DNA of 64,000 nt, taken from the NCBI RefSeq assembly GCF_023898315.1, contig NC_064617.1, positions 714,509,202 through 714,573,201 of the forward strand, read 5' to 3'. Below are positions 42,151 through 54,790 of this stretch, piece after piece. Within the stretch, counting starts at the first letter, position 1; each line of letters opens with the position of its first letter. The notes beneath the pieces are model-generated. The model did not search any database. It had not been told where the DNA came from and worked only from the letters and a program-made list of their open reading frames with translations. The stretch is from Schistocerca nitens. Lineage: Eukaryota; Arthropoda; Insecta; Orthoptera; Acrididae. Made by a program: the position numbers and the translations under genes.

Positions 42151-45100
42151 TCTTTTTTTTTCAAAAAAAAAAATGTTTGCTGCATGTTGCCGTGATGACG
42201 CTGCAATTTTAATGACCATTCCTGCAATACCGAAAAGTGGAGCAACGGACAGTGTTGTATGCCAGTGACTGAAACAGCGTTCGACTGATATTGGGGTCTG
42301 CTGGCTATTGCTGCTATACAGAAATGAAGAGGCTGACACCAGATGACTAGAAATGAACGAAGTTAGAGAAGGAATTGAAAAATTGATTGCTATTTAAAAA
42401 AATGAAGTCAGAAGGCAGGGAGTAACAGCGGCAGTTCTGTGAAATGATTTTTATGTACTCCTGTAACTATAAGTTCAACAGAGCACAGTTTTCTGTTATA
42501 CTAAAATCAGTCGCTGTTAGCCTCATGTAACATCTTGTAATCACACGTGTCTCATTTTACGATATTATACCCTACGAAGAACCCCTTAAAAGAAGCAAAT
42601 ACCAATAGTGTCGTTCAGAACTTTTTCGAAGATGAAACTGTTTGATGATCTGATTCAGGTGTCCAACAGTAGGCCTATAACCGTGTACCTGTTTACGATC
42701 AGCGGTACTTCATAGTCTCCCACTGAATCGCTGTACGCCTTTCAGAACCCGTTGTGTGCTCATTACAAGCATGTTATTTGATGGTGAACTAACGAGCAGA
42801 GGGGAAAGGCGTTGCAGTCATTAAAAGATATTAACGTCAGAGAAGTCTCTGTAGACACTTGTCATTTAACAGCACTTTCTTAAGATTACCCATAATTTTT
42901 ACATGGGAGGCTCCTTAGATTTATGATAATATAATTGTCAGAATTTACTTGGATATATTCTTCTACTCTTTCCTGATTGGTTCCACTTTCCATTTATATT
43001 CTTCAAGAGTATAATGCCTATCATTGTCGGCCATTCTGATTTAAGCTTCGTGAAATTTTCGAGACTCATTCGAGAGTGAATCCTGAACGATTTCCTCAAA
43101 ACAGCTACTCTTCGCTATCCTAATCCAGATGAGGTAGTGGTCTGTCTCCATAGTTTCCGATATTGATGGGAACTTTGTCTCTAAGTTACTTACCTCAAAT
43201 TCATTGTATCCGGGAATTATTAACGATTAATGTATTTCACAACTGGCATTGCTGCTAATAGCAAAACAAGAATTACGAAGAAACTGCAGAATATCCATTT
43301 TTACTGAACCAGATTTAAAAGCAGAAAGAGGTGGGGATGTGTTAGTACAAATCCGAGCAACCAATTACGGCTGCACATCAAATCATCACAAGTTCATACC
43401 ACATTGCTACAGCAGAAACAATAATATTTCCTGGCCTTTGACGAATTTAATATTCTCACTGGCTAAAGAGATTAAGCAAAAAAAGTATAACTAAGCACAC
43501 GAGGAAAAGTTACGTGAACAAAAAACCGAGTAACAAGCTGTAACATACTTGATAAAGAAAACTAAGTCTCAGCACACGGAATTTATACGAAGCAATCTCA
43601 TCCGGTATATCTTCTACATAACCCTCCCATTTTCCTGTTCACTCAAGCCGCTGTTGTATTCCGTGCCAATAGTCGTAAATATGAGGAGATTAAAGATAGG
43701 TAGAGGTTACTGGAGAATGCACAATCTCTTGACTAGGTCGCAAGGTCGACTGGTTCTCCATCTGGTTTAAGATGTCTACAGGTCGCATAGCAGTCTCGTA
43801 GCTTAATAGAACAATATTCTTAGACGTATTATTTTCAGTCTAGATGAATACGAAAACGTAGCATTATACTAGGCCCCACTCAGACAATAATTGTTCCGTT
43901 TCGAAGCATATCACGCAATTCAACAGCTAGTGAAATTGTGTATCTCATCAACCTTTAACGTTTCACAACGAAGATATGTCAAGTTCCAATTGCTTTTTCA
44001 TGTAACTACAGGGGTTTTTTTCTTTTCCGAACAGTAACGGAAAGAAATTAAGGATGTTAATATGAAACACACAATACAGGGAGGTTGTAATTAAACTTTC
44101 GCAACGTGAGAATGATCTTAGGACAATGAATCTTTGCAGAAACGTTTTTGAGGACATTCAGAAGAGAAATAATGAAGACACTATTGAAAGAAGCAAATTT
44201 TAATTAATATGACGTGGTAACATTTGTTAATTGGGTACCATGTTTACGCTCCAGTTTACAAACATTGCTCAGTGTGACGATTATCTGCATCCGATGCAAC
44301 CTTAGGCCGCACTAAGACATTGCTCTACTACTACCCGAAACATCTCAGGTGGGATGTTGGCTACTTCCTTCGCTATGCTCATCTTCAACCTCCCACATTT
44401 GATGGTGTCATGACACTAACACTGTTAGCACTAACACTACTAACAACGCACAGTTTGAACATCAGTCCTATAAAGTTGTCTATCCGCGTAGTACATAGTA
44501 AAAGTAGTAGCGAAAGGTTAATTATAACCATCCTGTATAATCAATTATGTCTTATCGTTGCAAGGAACGTTATTGAACTAATATTTGTCGTTTCATGCTT
44601 AGCTACAATTTCTCTAATCGACGAATCAGCTTGTAATGAAGACAAATTTTACAGTATTTTTAAAGGAATTTATAACCAGTAGATTTCATGTACACTATCA
44701 GTGATTCACTTGATCCATCACAATACGCCTATGGCTATCAAAATGTGTAACAACGTTATTGTCGTAGCTCACGCAAGTATGTTCTTGAGCAACAAACTAT
44801 CCACTACAGCCAAAGAAGATTTTGCAAAAGGTGCAGGCTAAATACATGTCATTGGCGGAAAGAATGAATAAAATATGTTCACTTTTGTAGAAATCCAAAT
44901 ACGTATATCAAAAGCATTAAGATCACTTTCCGTTTCCTGTTCTGTAACGAGACACAGCGTCTAAAACGTTTGCTTTTATCGGAGAGCAGGGTCGAGTTAA
45001 AGCTCAAGCGACACAAGCCGTCGCTTTGTGCGCCAAGCTGCGAGCGACTCCGAAATGCAAGATTTACGTACAGCGAGTAGGAAAGACCGGGTTGGTAGTC

Positions 45101-45561
45101 ACACGGGTTGTTTGTCCCACAGTTAATAACTCGTCCACTAGACGTCACACTGTACTGGAATTACTTTGTTAACAATGACAACACTATCTGCAGCTGTAGC
45201 GTGAAGTTTCAGTTGTTTCGTCCAGTGACAAGAGTAGCTGTCCATATTTTTCTGTTTCTAGCGCAGGTAAGTAAAATTTAAAGCATTATTATCGTTCGAT
45301 TCAACTAAAGAAGTCTTTGCTATAGTGATGATCTGATTCTACAGTGATATAGCGATCATTCAATATATTATGTGCGGTCTTTCTAAATCGTTATGAAATA
45401 CACAGTGCTGGTTACTAGCTACAGTTTTCAAAATGGCTCTTCGGGTTTCCTCGTCACACAACCAACGGAGATGGCTGTCACACGGGACAGTCATCTCTGC
45501 AAAAGTATTCGCGGTTCGCATTCGGGTACCATCCTGTCCTTTTGTTGTTTTCAGTATCAAG
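42151..45561. other. Unannotated interval
   Basis: Mostly AT-rich. Short frames at 43249-43494, 43549-43770 and 44320-44682 match nothing I know. 43070-43160 on the minus strand contains TDHYLIWI, reminiscent of the S-D-H-Y-L end of an RTE endonuclease, too short to call. Confidence 0.35.
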
Positions 45562-47150
45562 ATGCCTAGAAATTGCGAATATAAAACAGGAAGAGGTCTA
45601 ACACCCGCAGATACTATGCTGAAAATACCTCAAATGCTGAAATTGGAAAATAAATCTACACGCAGTGTTGCCAAAGATTTCAATGTAAATTACCGGACAT
45701 TGGCTCGTTACTGTAAAATGTTTTCTAGTGAGGATATAAGAAGTGAAGTGACTAGCCCTTCATTGCAGATACGCCAGTATCCCAATAGCCTCATTTGACA
45801 TCTGATCTTGAAAACGAATAGACAGAATATATCAAAGCTGAGTCTCATATATGTTTCGGTCTCAGTCCAAAAGAAGTGCGAAAATTTTGTTATAAATTTG
45901 CAATTTCTAATGAGCTCGAGGTTCTTGCAAAATGGACTGAAACTCAACAAGCTGGCGCCGACTGGTTTTCTTGTTTGGTGAAGAGACATACGGATTTGTC
46001 AATTAGGATTCTTGAAGCTACCATCTTAGCAAGAGCTTCTAGCTTCAATAAAACAAACGTTGGCGCTGTTTTAGATAACCTGGCTGTTGTGATGAAACGA
46101 TACAGCTTTGAAACGAAAGATATTTGGAACATGGACGAGACTGGTACTACAACCGTCCAAAAGCCAAACCGAAGTAAGTCACGAAAAGGTTTCAACGAAG
46201 TGGAATCGCTCACATCTGGAGAGTGAGGTAGCCTAGTTACTTTAGCTGCTACAGTTTCTGCTACACGTAATTCTATTCCACCATTCTTCATTTTACCCCT
46301 GCTGCACTTCAAACAACGCCTTATTTGTGATTGGTCAGTAGGCTGCCTTGGAGCGAATAACCCTTATGGATGGATGGTGGAAGAAGACGTCTGCGAATCT
46401 TCTCTTGATGATCATAGTTCTCATCTGTCGATTACTGGCCTGAACTATACGAAAGATAATCGCATTGTTTTATTGTCATTTCCTCCTCACTGTTCCCACC
46501 GATTGCAACCATTAAAGCGGACCATTAAAGATGTATCAAGTATCGAAGCGGGATTTAAGAGTTGTGGTATTTGTCCCTTCAGTAGGGAAGTTTTTGCTCC
46601 TGCTTTCGTAACAGACCGATCAAATCCTTTAGACATACTGCTCTAAATACTGCCACGATTGAAGGAGACAATCAAATTCAAACACTAAAGGTTTCCACGA
46701 ACCAAATTAATGACACAGGAAAGCGCTCTGAATCCCATCCTCCTCGTAATTGGCTTCGAAAATGTTGTTTAGGCCTACCATTGTTTCTCCGAAAGACATC
46801 AAATCTTTCCGTAAAGGTAGAAAAAGAAAACAACGAAGGAGTAACAACAACAACCGAAAGAGATACTCGGCTGCCCTCATGGACAATCATTCCATGAATG
46901 TCAAAAATCGTCTTTCCCCAACCGAAAATAAATAAGTAAATAAATAAATAAAACTAAAAAGCAGAAACAACAAAAGAAAGCTCAAAGCAGTGACAGCGAA
47001 TTCGATGATTGTTTTTGTATTGTATGTCGATTCGTTTGTCAAGAGCAGATCATGGAAAACGTGTGTACAATATGCAGACTGTAAGAAATGGACACATGAA
47101 AAATGTATCTCATGAGGTGCCCATTTTTTTGTCAGTATTGCCAGACCGAT
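45562..47150 (+). pseudogene. pogo/Tigger-type transposase relic 2 with a PHD-like end
   Basis: From ATG 45562: RGLTPADTMLKIPQMLKLEN and SVAKDFNVNYRTLARYCKMF (psq helix-turn-helix), then after a frameshift KEVRKFCYKFAISNELEV, QQAGADWFSCLVKRH, DIWNMDETGTTTVQKPN (first catalytic Asp), DDHSSHLSITGLNY (second), FPPHCSHRLQPLKRT where the third Asp (QPLD) is Lys, FKSCGICPFSREVF, a Lys/Arg-rich basic segment, and a Cys-rich end with CFCIVC, CKKWTHEKC and GAHFF. Two internal deletions and several frameshifts. The order matches pogo proteins with a C-terminal zinc finger. Confidence 0.8.
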
Positions 47151-48181
47151 TTTTCAGTTTAATTTTGTAGAGTCCTAACAATTTTTATTTTGGAGCTGTT
47201 ATCACTGGATTGTTTTCAGAGCAGGCTATTATTGTAGGCCAATTATATTAGCTTCTAAGTCATTTTTGCTGAACTTTTTGTGTGTAGTTATCAGAATTAT
47301 TTTGTTTGTCTTTATGTTATTAGTGTTTGACATGATAGTTATATTTTAATACTGAATGGACCTTTGGCTTGAAGTAATTTGTATGAATACAGGAAGAATT
47401 TTGTTTCTTCAAACGCCTGTATTTTTGGTGTATCATTAATACGTGACAAGCGACACCGATCCCTGTGACAACCGTCCCAATTCCCGGGACGGCAGTCACA
47501 AGCATTGTATAATAAAATAGGCAATGGTAATTTTATCACAATAATTCTGAAACCGTAAATTATTTTTATAAACGTTCTTAAAAATATGGGCTACAAGTTA
47601 GTTAAATAAAAGTGCGAATATTTACGTTGGTGACCTCGTAAAAAAACTGAAATAAAGAAATGTGGCTGCCATACCCTGTTTCCCCTATCAGAATTAATAG
47701 CGAAAACCGACACGGTGTGGCGGGGCGAAGTCGGTCGTCTGCGTTTTTGTTAACGCTGTGGTTCATTCCGCTACCTCGATAGGATTCTTGCCGATGTCCC
47801 TTCACTCTGTGGTAGCAGATACGTGATAGGCAGTGTAAAGCAGCGTTGATGAAACCACCACCTAATACCTAATGCCGGGGAAATCTAGTTGAAAGTCAGT
47901 TCCTGAAAGTTCATGACTAAAAAAATCGGGCGTTCGGGATATTTAGTCTACTTGCAGAAAAGCGTTTGAAATTAGATTAACTCTGCTCTTTATTCATATT
48001 GAAACACATGAAATGGCTATCAAGTCTTTATTTAATATGTTAAAACTTATCATTCAAAGTTTACTGTCTGTATAACGAATATTCACTCGCAAAATAGCCA
48101 GAATTTTAGTAAGTCTCACCCGACTAATTTTCGCGTTCTACTACCAGCCACAGACCCACAACTATTCGTGATTTAAACATT
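47151..48181. other. Unannotated interval
   Basis: Probably includes the 3' non-coding end of the pogo-type relic. A short inverted motif accgtcccaattcccgggac lies near 47467. No clear terminal repeat. Confidence 0.4.
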
Positions 48182-48183
48182 TA

Positions 48184-49666
48184 CCGTATTTACTCGAATC
48201 TGAGCCGCACTTTTTTTCCGGTTTTTGTAATCTAAAAAACCGCCTGCGGCTTAGAATCGAGTGCAAAGCAAGCGGAAGTTCTGAAAAATGTTGATGGATG
48301 CCGCCACAACTAACTTCTGCCGTCGAATATATGTAGCGCTACACAGGCATGCTTTGTAGGCACAAAGATAAATACTGGCGCCAAAACCTCTGCGTCAGTA
48401 AATAAATTTAAAACAAGGTGAAAGACGAGCTTTTTTCTCCGCCCCGAGTTTCGACCATTGCATTTTCATACATTATCCAATGAAGTAAATACAGATTCCG
48501 TATTGTTCATCTTCGAATGTAGCAGCATTTCAATGTACTATGAAAATCCGACTGGCAAGACTGTTTGGGATGTTTATCAACTCTACGTTCTGAATTTTTT
48601 CCTACCTGTGAGAAGAGATGGTTGCTAATAGGAACTTTTATGAATTGTGAATCACATGCAGTATTCTCTTCACCATAAGAACAATACGAATATCAACATT
48701 TTGCCATGTATTCTTTCGTGTTTGCTGGTATCTCATTTAAATCCTGTCTGCCTAATAAACTACGAAACTAGAGTGGGACAACAGCAAATGCGGAAGAATA
48801 TACATATCATGTCATGTTTATATTCGTATTATTCTTATGCCTAATAGTGATACAGTCAGGAATGAAGCACGGCAATTGACTAGATTTTTAAATCTAAGAT
48901 GACTCTAAATTCTGTGCAGAATGTAATGTACTAAAGAGGTGCCTGCAAAGATTTTCAAACGGAGAAAAATTTTCGCCAAACTCTCGTTCAGGACATCTTC
49001 TATCATACGCAGTCTATTATTTGGTTCTTGTTGATCATTATCAAAGAAAGCAGCAGTGTAAGTAACAACAAATAGCAGTCTCTTGCCATTGTTTCGCTAA
49101 TGAGACGATTCCTCTCCTTTTTTTAAATTGTAAGCGGCGGTAGCACGCACAAAAGCAAGCCATGCCGCTAGCGGTGACAGGCCGTAAACATGCTCTATCA
49201 GAATGCGACAAACAATGCATGACACAGTACAGTAATGCAGTTTTAACTTAGAGTAACGTAAACACCTATAACAAAGAAAAAAGCGCTTATCAGTTCAAAG
49301 AAAAATAAGCAGTCAATTCAAACCAGACGAAGCACGTGAAAAAGGAAGGGTACCCGTATAAATACGGACGGAGCGCCTGACGCATAGCAATGGCTACCTG
49401 GTAAAGCTTAACTACTAAGCTTACGACTCGAACCAAACTACTGTAGCTGTATAGGCATTCATTCGATCTAAATTGTGTCTCATATTACAATGGACCAACT
49501 TTGTTTCGATTTGGAGATGCGACCAGAAACTTTTATCTCCCCTTGAATTTCATGTCTCAAATTTCAGGTGCGGCTCAGATTCGGGAATTTTTTTTCCCTT
49601 GATTTCGAGCGTCATTTTTCAGATGCGGCTTAGATTTGAGTGCGGTTTAGATTCGAGTAAATACGG
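48184..49666. mobile_element. Non-autonomous DNA transposon with 28-bp terminal repeats
   Basis: The left end CCGTATTTACTCGAATCT plus ten more bases matches the reverse complement of the right end with two mismatches in 28. TA flanks both ends (48182-48183 and 49667-49668). Sub-terminal copies of gcggcttaga-type repeats occur near 48246, 49569, 49624 and 49642. No transposase frame lies in its 1,483 bp, so it depends on a partner, probably of the Tc1/mariner/pogo group by its TA target. Confidence 0.85.
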
Positions 49667-49668
49667 TA

Positions 49669-51378
49669 GTCGTTTCAGTGGTCTTCTTCGCAAGAGGTGC
49701 GCGCCAAAATATTCCGTACAGAGCACGAAACACGCCACGCGGAGTTGTTACTACGACCAGAAAGTTTACACGCTCATATCCCTCAAACTATTTAATTTAG
49801 AAACATCAAACTTTCATTAAAATGTTCGTAACTCCAGTCGCTTCAGTCACAAAATGTTCGAACCGAAATTAGCTCAGTATTTCCTCATCTTACGTAGTAT
49901 TTTTAAGGAGCGATCTGACATCGTGTTATCCGTAGACCGGCAAGCAAGCGACTCTTCTCGAGGTAATCTCCTATATGCCCACTCCTCTTTTTGCGGGGGA
50001 ACAGTTTAACTCTGATTGGCTGTTGATCTAAACGACCAATCAGAACTTCCTTCCAGATCATTCTCGCGGCAAATCTTGCCTTATCCGATCACTAATTTGA
50101 TAGTAATTAATGTCAGCATAACCTCAAATCCTTGTATTTTGTTTAATCAAAATAAACAAAGTGCGAAATATTATTCAAACTGATAAATATATTCCGCCTC
50201 TAACTTCCATTCTGGCTACTTTTATGCAAAAGCAAGCACACACAGACATATGTCATCTGAATCGTGGTTGCAACATAACTTGCGCACGGTTCGTTTGTAC
50301 AAGTTTTACGTAAAATGAAATATTAAATTTTAACGTATGTCCCACATACATTCTTTCAATCATTCTCACGCACTCACACGGTAAAATATAATCAAATAAT
50401 TTTTGTATTACGTAATGCACAGTGACTAAAGTTTTAAAAAGAAAATTCTAAGTCACTGATTTTTATGCACTGATAATTTTGGAATGGCTTCAAATGATAA
50501 TGAAAGTCAACCTGTTATTGTTCCGAACTTGGTTTTAAAACACAAGAGTAGGTTTTAGGAGTTTTAGATAATTCTCTTTATATCCAAAACGATAATAAAT
50601 AAAAATCTGAAATTTTGTCAGTATCATCCCATTAATAACAAAAGGCTGTGTACCAAATTTGAACAAAATCGGATAATAACTAATATGAATTATTTAGATT
50701 TGTGGAGGGTATGAATCTTCGTATCGACTGAATGTTACGCTATGCAGTTCTCACGGCAGGCAGCGTCAGCTGCGCTGTGAGCAAAGGGAAAAAAAGCATA
50801 GCCATCTTGCAGCCATCTTGCAGCCATCTTACTAGTCGGCTGCGTGCCTTACTGCAACGAATGTCATCTCGTAATAACTTGCTGCGTTACAATGGGTAAG
50901 AGAGTGTGAACGAAAGGGGTTAGAGGGGGTGACGATTGGAATTTAGCTTGTGTTGAGAAATGTTCTCGAACAGGCTCTGCCGAGCAGTCAAAAAAAAGAG
51001 TTAAGTGAATATGTGACGTACACATAAACATACATTTACAGAAAATTTCTACCTCCTCTTGAAACTACAGTCGTAAAAATAAGTGTTGCATACTGGTTTA
51101 TTGTCAGTATTGGACATAATGGGAAACAAATCTTTTGTATTCCGCCTGGTAGGCGGCGCGTGGGTCTGCTCCTGTAAACTGAAGGGTAGGCCGGATGTAG
51201 GAAGCGAGTAGGAGCATGGGAACGTAAAATGCTTCGATACTGCGTTTAACTTTACAGAACATTTAACAGAGAATATTAGTCAATGACAAACGTAACTTTG
51301 CACTGAAGAGCACGTAGGTGCGAAGCTGGATAGGTATCAACGCTAATAGCCACTAGTAGTAGGACAAAGGTCTCTGTT
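49669..51378. other. Unannotated interval
   Basis: AT-rich and without recognised genes. The 11-mer cagccatcttg is repeated three times in tandem near 50801-50831. Confidence 0.4.
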
Positions 51379-53113
51379 GGATTCCTTTCATGTTTAATTT
51401 CTCAAATTTGTTGTCATTTATGGAGTAAATTCCTCTCCTAAATTTACTGTGGCGTTTCTGACTATCTGGGAGGAGACTGAGTAGAGGAACGTGTTACTTT
51501 TACACGTAAACAATAACGATCTGTCACACTACTACACTTTAAAGCACAGTTTATATGTAATTCTTATATGTAATTCATGTCACACAGTCTCAAACGGAAC
51601 CTACATCCGCTTTCTGTTATATACTGTATATGATAAGATACTGTCATCCCCCTTCCCTTCTGTGTGAGAGGATGAATGATCGAATGCGTTTGTAGTTGCA
51701 TGCTTGAGGGTAGCAGACAAGGCTGTCTGCTAGAGAACAGTGGGACCAACGTTGGAACAGGTAGCTACGGTTCCTAAAAGCAAAGAGGTTTCTATTCTTA
51801 GTATGGTCCGGTCCGTCCCTTGTCAGGTTGGTATAGGAAGCTGCCCCTCTGGCCCCTTCCGTTTGTCTTTGTGAGCGACTCTAAGGGAGCACGCTGAGTG
51901 GTAGGCAGTTGCAGTCCGGCAGTTGGAGAGTTGCAGTCCAGCAGTAGGCAGTGGCAGTCTGGCGGTAGCGAACGTCTGAAATGGTAAGATCTCCGGCTAA
52001 GCGCGTGTCTGCTGAGTCCGTAGGACAATGGATTTGTTAAGTTCAGCCTAACTGAGGATTTAATCACTTTTATTTCGGGTTTAGCTCTAAGATATCTAAG
52101 GTTATCTTAAATTGGAGCGTAGTGTAATTCTCGTGTGAGGTTCATATTATTTTCCGGGAGTTGCTTTGTTACTACTTTGTGAGTAAAGTGGAACCACGTG
52201 TTGGTCAGTAACTCTAACTAAGATCAATCTTAAATGCGAATGCTTGTGTGATTATAACGCCTCGTCTTGATAATATTTTCAATATAGCAACTTTTCTTTA
52301 TGTTCAACCCACGTGGTGTGTACTTTGTGAGACCAGTACCACGTGCTTATATAACTGTTTGACCCATCAGGTTAATAGTAAGACGTTAGTAACCAGTTCA
52401 AGGTTTTTCTTTTGTCAATTGCTTTTCGATCGAATTTATTTTATTATCAAAATTACTGTGGAGTTATACGCTTTCTGTAAACCAAGCTGACCACGTGAAG
52501 CATGTGGTGGAATCATCAAAGTAGCCATCAGCTATTCTTCTTGGGAAGATTTCACAAAGAGTTAATATGAATTTAGTATACCAGTGTGTGGTAATTACAA
52601 GACGGACAGGATTGTGCTATGAAAGTAATTTCTTTGACTGAAAATTTGAATCTGTTGGTTGTGGTTAACTTTCTCTTGCATGTGTTTCAATGTTCTTTGT
52701 GTGTTGTCTTATGAATGCAGTGTTGTATCCAGTCTCCCAATCTTGGCTCCATATTTTATGTGTTCAGTAAGATTCCAATCTCACATTTTCACAATCGTAA
52801 ATAAGGCACCAGCTCAGTTATAATTCACGTAGAATATGGTGAAATTTCAATGAACAATCTTTAAAATAAATTTGCAAATATAAACTGAATTCTTTCTTTT
52901 TATTTAAATTCTCCTTTTTATATATAGATATATTACCGGTTGTTGTATGACTGTAAAAGATTATAATCAATGTTAGTCTGATTGGTAATGTGGTAAACCT
53001 AGACGAGATACCCAATCGTGAAACAGTTGCTTAGTAAACGCAAGATTAACTTCTCCCCAGACAGCTCACGGCGTGTAACCCGCTTTTATTCTACTATTAG
53101 CACCCGATTTCAG
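51379..53113. repeat. Long dispersed repeat DR1, copy 2
   Basis: Same orientation as 7302-8956 and collinear with it throughout. It is longer mainly because of a short minisatellite at about 51900-51970 made of gcagt-c-ggcagt-type steps and a duplicated atgtaattcatatgtaattc-like stretch near 51555. No coding frame is shared between the copies. Ends are approximate. Confidence 0.75.
51900..51970. repeat. Minisatellite inside DR1 copy 2
   Basis: Four or five imperfect steps of ggcagttgcagtccggcagt type. In DR1 copy 1 the same place (near 7800-7830) has a single ggcagtcggtcc-like unit. Confidence 0.7.
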
Positions 53114-53176
53114 CATAGCAAATTCCTGTTACAGTTTCATTGTCCAACCAGCACCCGATGTCAGCATAGCAAATTA
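53097..53176. repeat. Short tandem duplication at the end of DR1 copy 2
   Basis: agcacccgatttcagcatag at 53097 recurs as agcacccgatgtcagcatag 53 bases later, with the following caaatt shared. Confidence 0.8.
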
Positions 53177-53539
53177 TTGTAGAAATATTACACTATCATT
53201 GAAGTAACTGAAGAAACAAAGTCTGTAATGGGTACCCCCTATGAAGTATCAGCTAAGTTGTTTGGTCGTCGGCTCGGAATCAATTGGGCTGAATCAGGAG
53301 CGGCGCTCGTAGAGCTCCACGGCGCCGGCTAGAGGGCGCTGTCGAAGTGCCAACCTACGAACTTGCACCTACGCCGTGGTATTGTAGCTATCGATACCAC
53401 AAAATCTGATTTTGTTCTGCCACGTACATTCAAAAAAAATGAAGAAGATAAACCTACTTCCATCTGCTAATCACAACAGAAAAAAAGAAACAACGAAACC
53501 TAACAAAACGTCAAAAGATTGCTGTAGAAACACTACAGT
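53177..53539. other. Unannotated interval
   Basis: A CpG-rich core near 53290-53370 in otherwise AT-rich sequence. Nothing recognised. Confidence 0.4.
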
Positions 53540-54790
53540 TTCTTCTAAGTTTTATCTTGCATAATAAATTGTCTATGACGCAATTGGCCCTCCTCTTAAT
53601 TGGAGGTCTTCGAATGCGACTAGGCATACTCCTAACGAAATTGTCCAGAGAAGCCTGGGGAATACAGGCCCGTTCGTCGTCAGCGGCCTCTATGTTCCCT
53701 GTAACCTCTCTGGTGGGACAGGATTGTAGCACGCAGCTTGTTTTAGCATGTCCCATGCATTCTCAGTGCAGTTGAGATCTGGAGGATATGAAGGCCATTC
53801 CATCCAACTGTTTCTATGCTCAACTAGGAGGTGTTCACGAGATTGTGACGATGGGGACGTGCATAGTCGTACATCGGCGTGAATCCCGCTCTGATACGTT
53901 CACCAAATGGAGCCACACTGAGTGGAAGTAAGTCGTCCCGACACTTCACTTCGGCACAAGGGGCATCCTCTGGCCATACACTATTCCACCCCAAAACATG
54001 ACTGAATCGTCGGTCTACTATTGCCTTGGGTGTAAACGTTGTCCTTGTTGCCCCCCCATACGAACATCAGCATTGTCTGGGTGGAGACTGTTACGGGTCT
54101 CATCAGAAAAGAGCTTAGTGTTGCACTGCTGCCTGGTCCACACGAGTGGTTTCGTACTCATCCGACGCGAGCCGCTCTCCGAACCGAATTCAGAGGAGGA
54201 GCCTTGAGAGGTTTTCTGGCACGTATGGAGCCTATTTCGTATCACTTGTGTTGACGCTTGTACACCTCCAGCTGTCTGGAAGTGCCACCATAGACCTCTC
54301 ACATTGTGTTGAGGCTGTCTACTTGAATATATATGTCCTGCACGCCTGTTGGTTTTCTTCCGCGGCCACCTCTGTGACAGTCCTCAACGGACCCTGTCGT
54401 AGATACTTTTTCCAGACTCCAGACGTATTACTTTGACTCACGGTGACATTCACTGCGACTCCCACCTGTCTCATTCTCTGCTCCATTACAGTGACTATAC
54501 ATCATTGTTGTCTGAACCATTCTGAAGCGGCCGGCCGGTGTGGCCGCGCGGTTCTAGGCGCTTCGGTCTGGAACCGCGTGACCGCTACGGTCGCAGGTTC
54601 GAATCCTGCCTCGGGCATTGATGTGTGTGATGTCCTTTGGTTACTTAGGTTTAAGTAGTTCTAGGTTCTAGGGGACTGATGACCACCGATGTTAAGTCCC
54701 ATAGTGCTCAGAGCCATTTTAACCATTTGAAGCCATTCTGAAGCAACACAATTCGCGTAATGACACACAGCACAACTATTGCAATGTTTA
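53540..54790 (-). pseudogene. Tc1-type transposase D, broken, with a SINE in its N-terminal part
   Basis: Minus strand, in order: TTGSVEDCHRGGRGRKPTG (helix-turn-helix region), IRNRLHT, WTRQQCNTKLFSDETRNSLH (first catalytic block, D present), then far downstream MEWPSYPPDLNCTENAWDML (third block, where NPIE is NCTE) and LDNFVRSMPSRIRR. The second catalytic block is not recognisable. Stops and frameshifts throughout. A family distinct from A, B and C. No terminal repeats identified. Confidence 0.7.
54529..54732 (+). mobile_element. SINE family A, copy 5
   Basis: Plus-strand full-length copy (head GTGTGGCCGCGCGGTTC, B box GGTTCGAATCC). Perfect 12-bp target duplication ccattctgaagc at 54517-54528 and 54733-54744. 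It lies inside the Tc1-D relic. Confidence 0.94.

Noticed and set aside
43070..43160. RTE endonuclease fragment (TDHYLIWI on the minus strand)
   Set aside because: Only eight residues agree with the family; no other endonuclease or RT block is near.
44080..44410. Mariner-like end at cagggaggttgtaattaaac
   Set aside because: It recalls transposon ends, but no opposite end, TA flank or coding relic was found.
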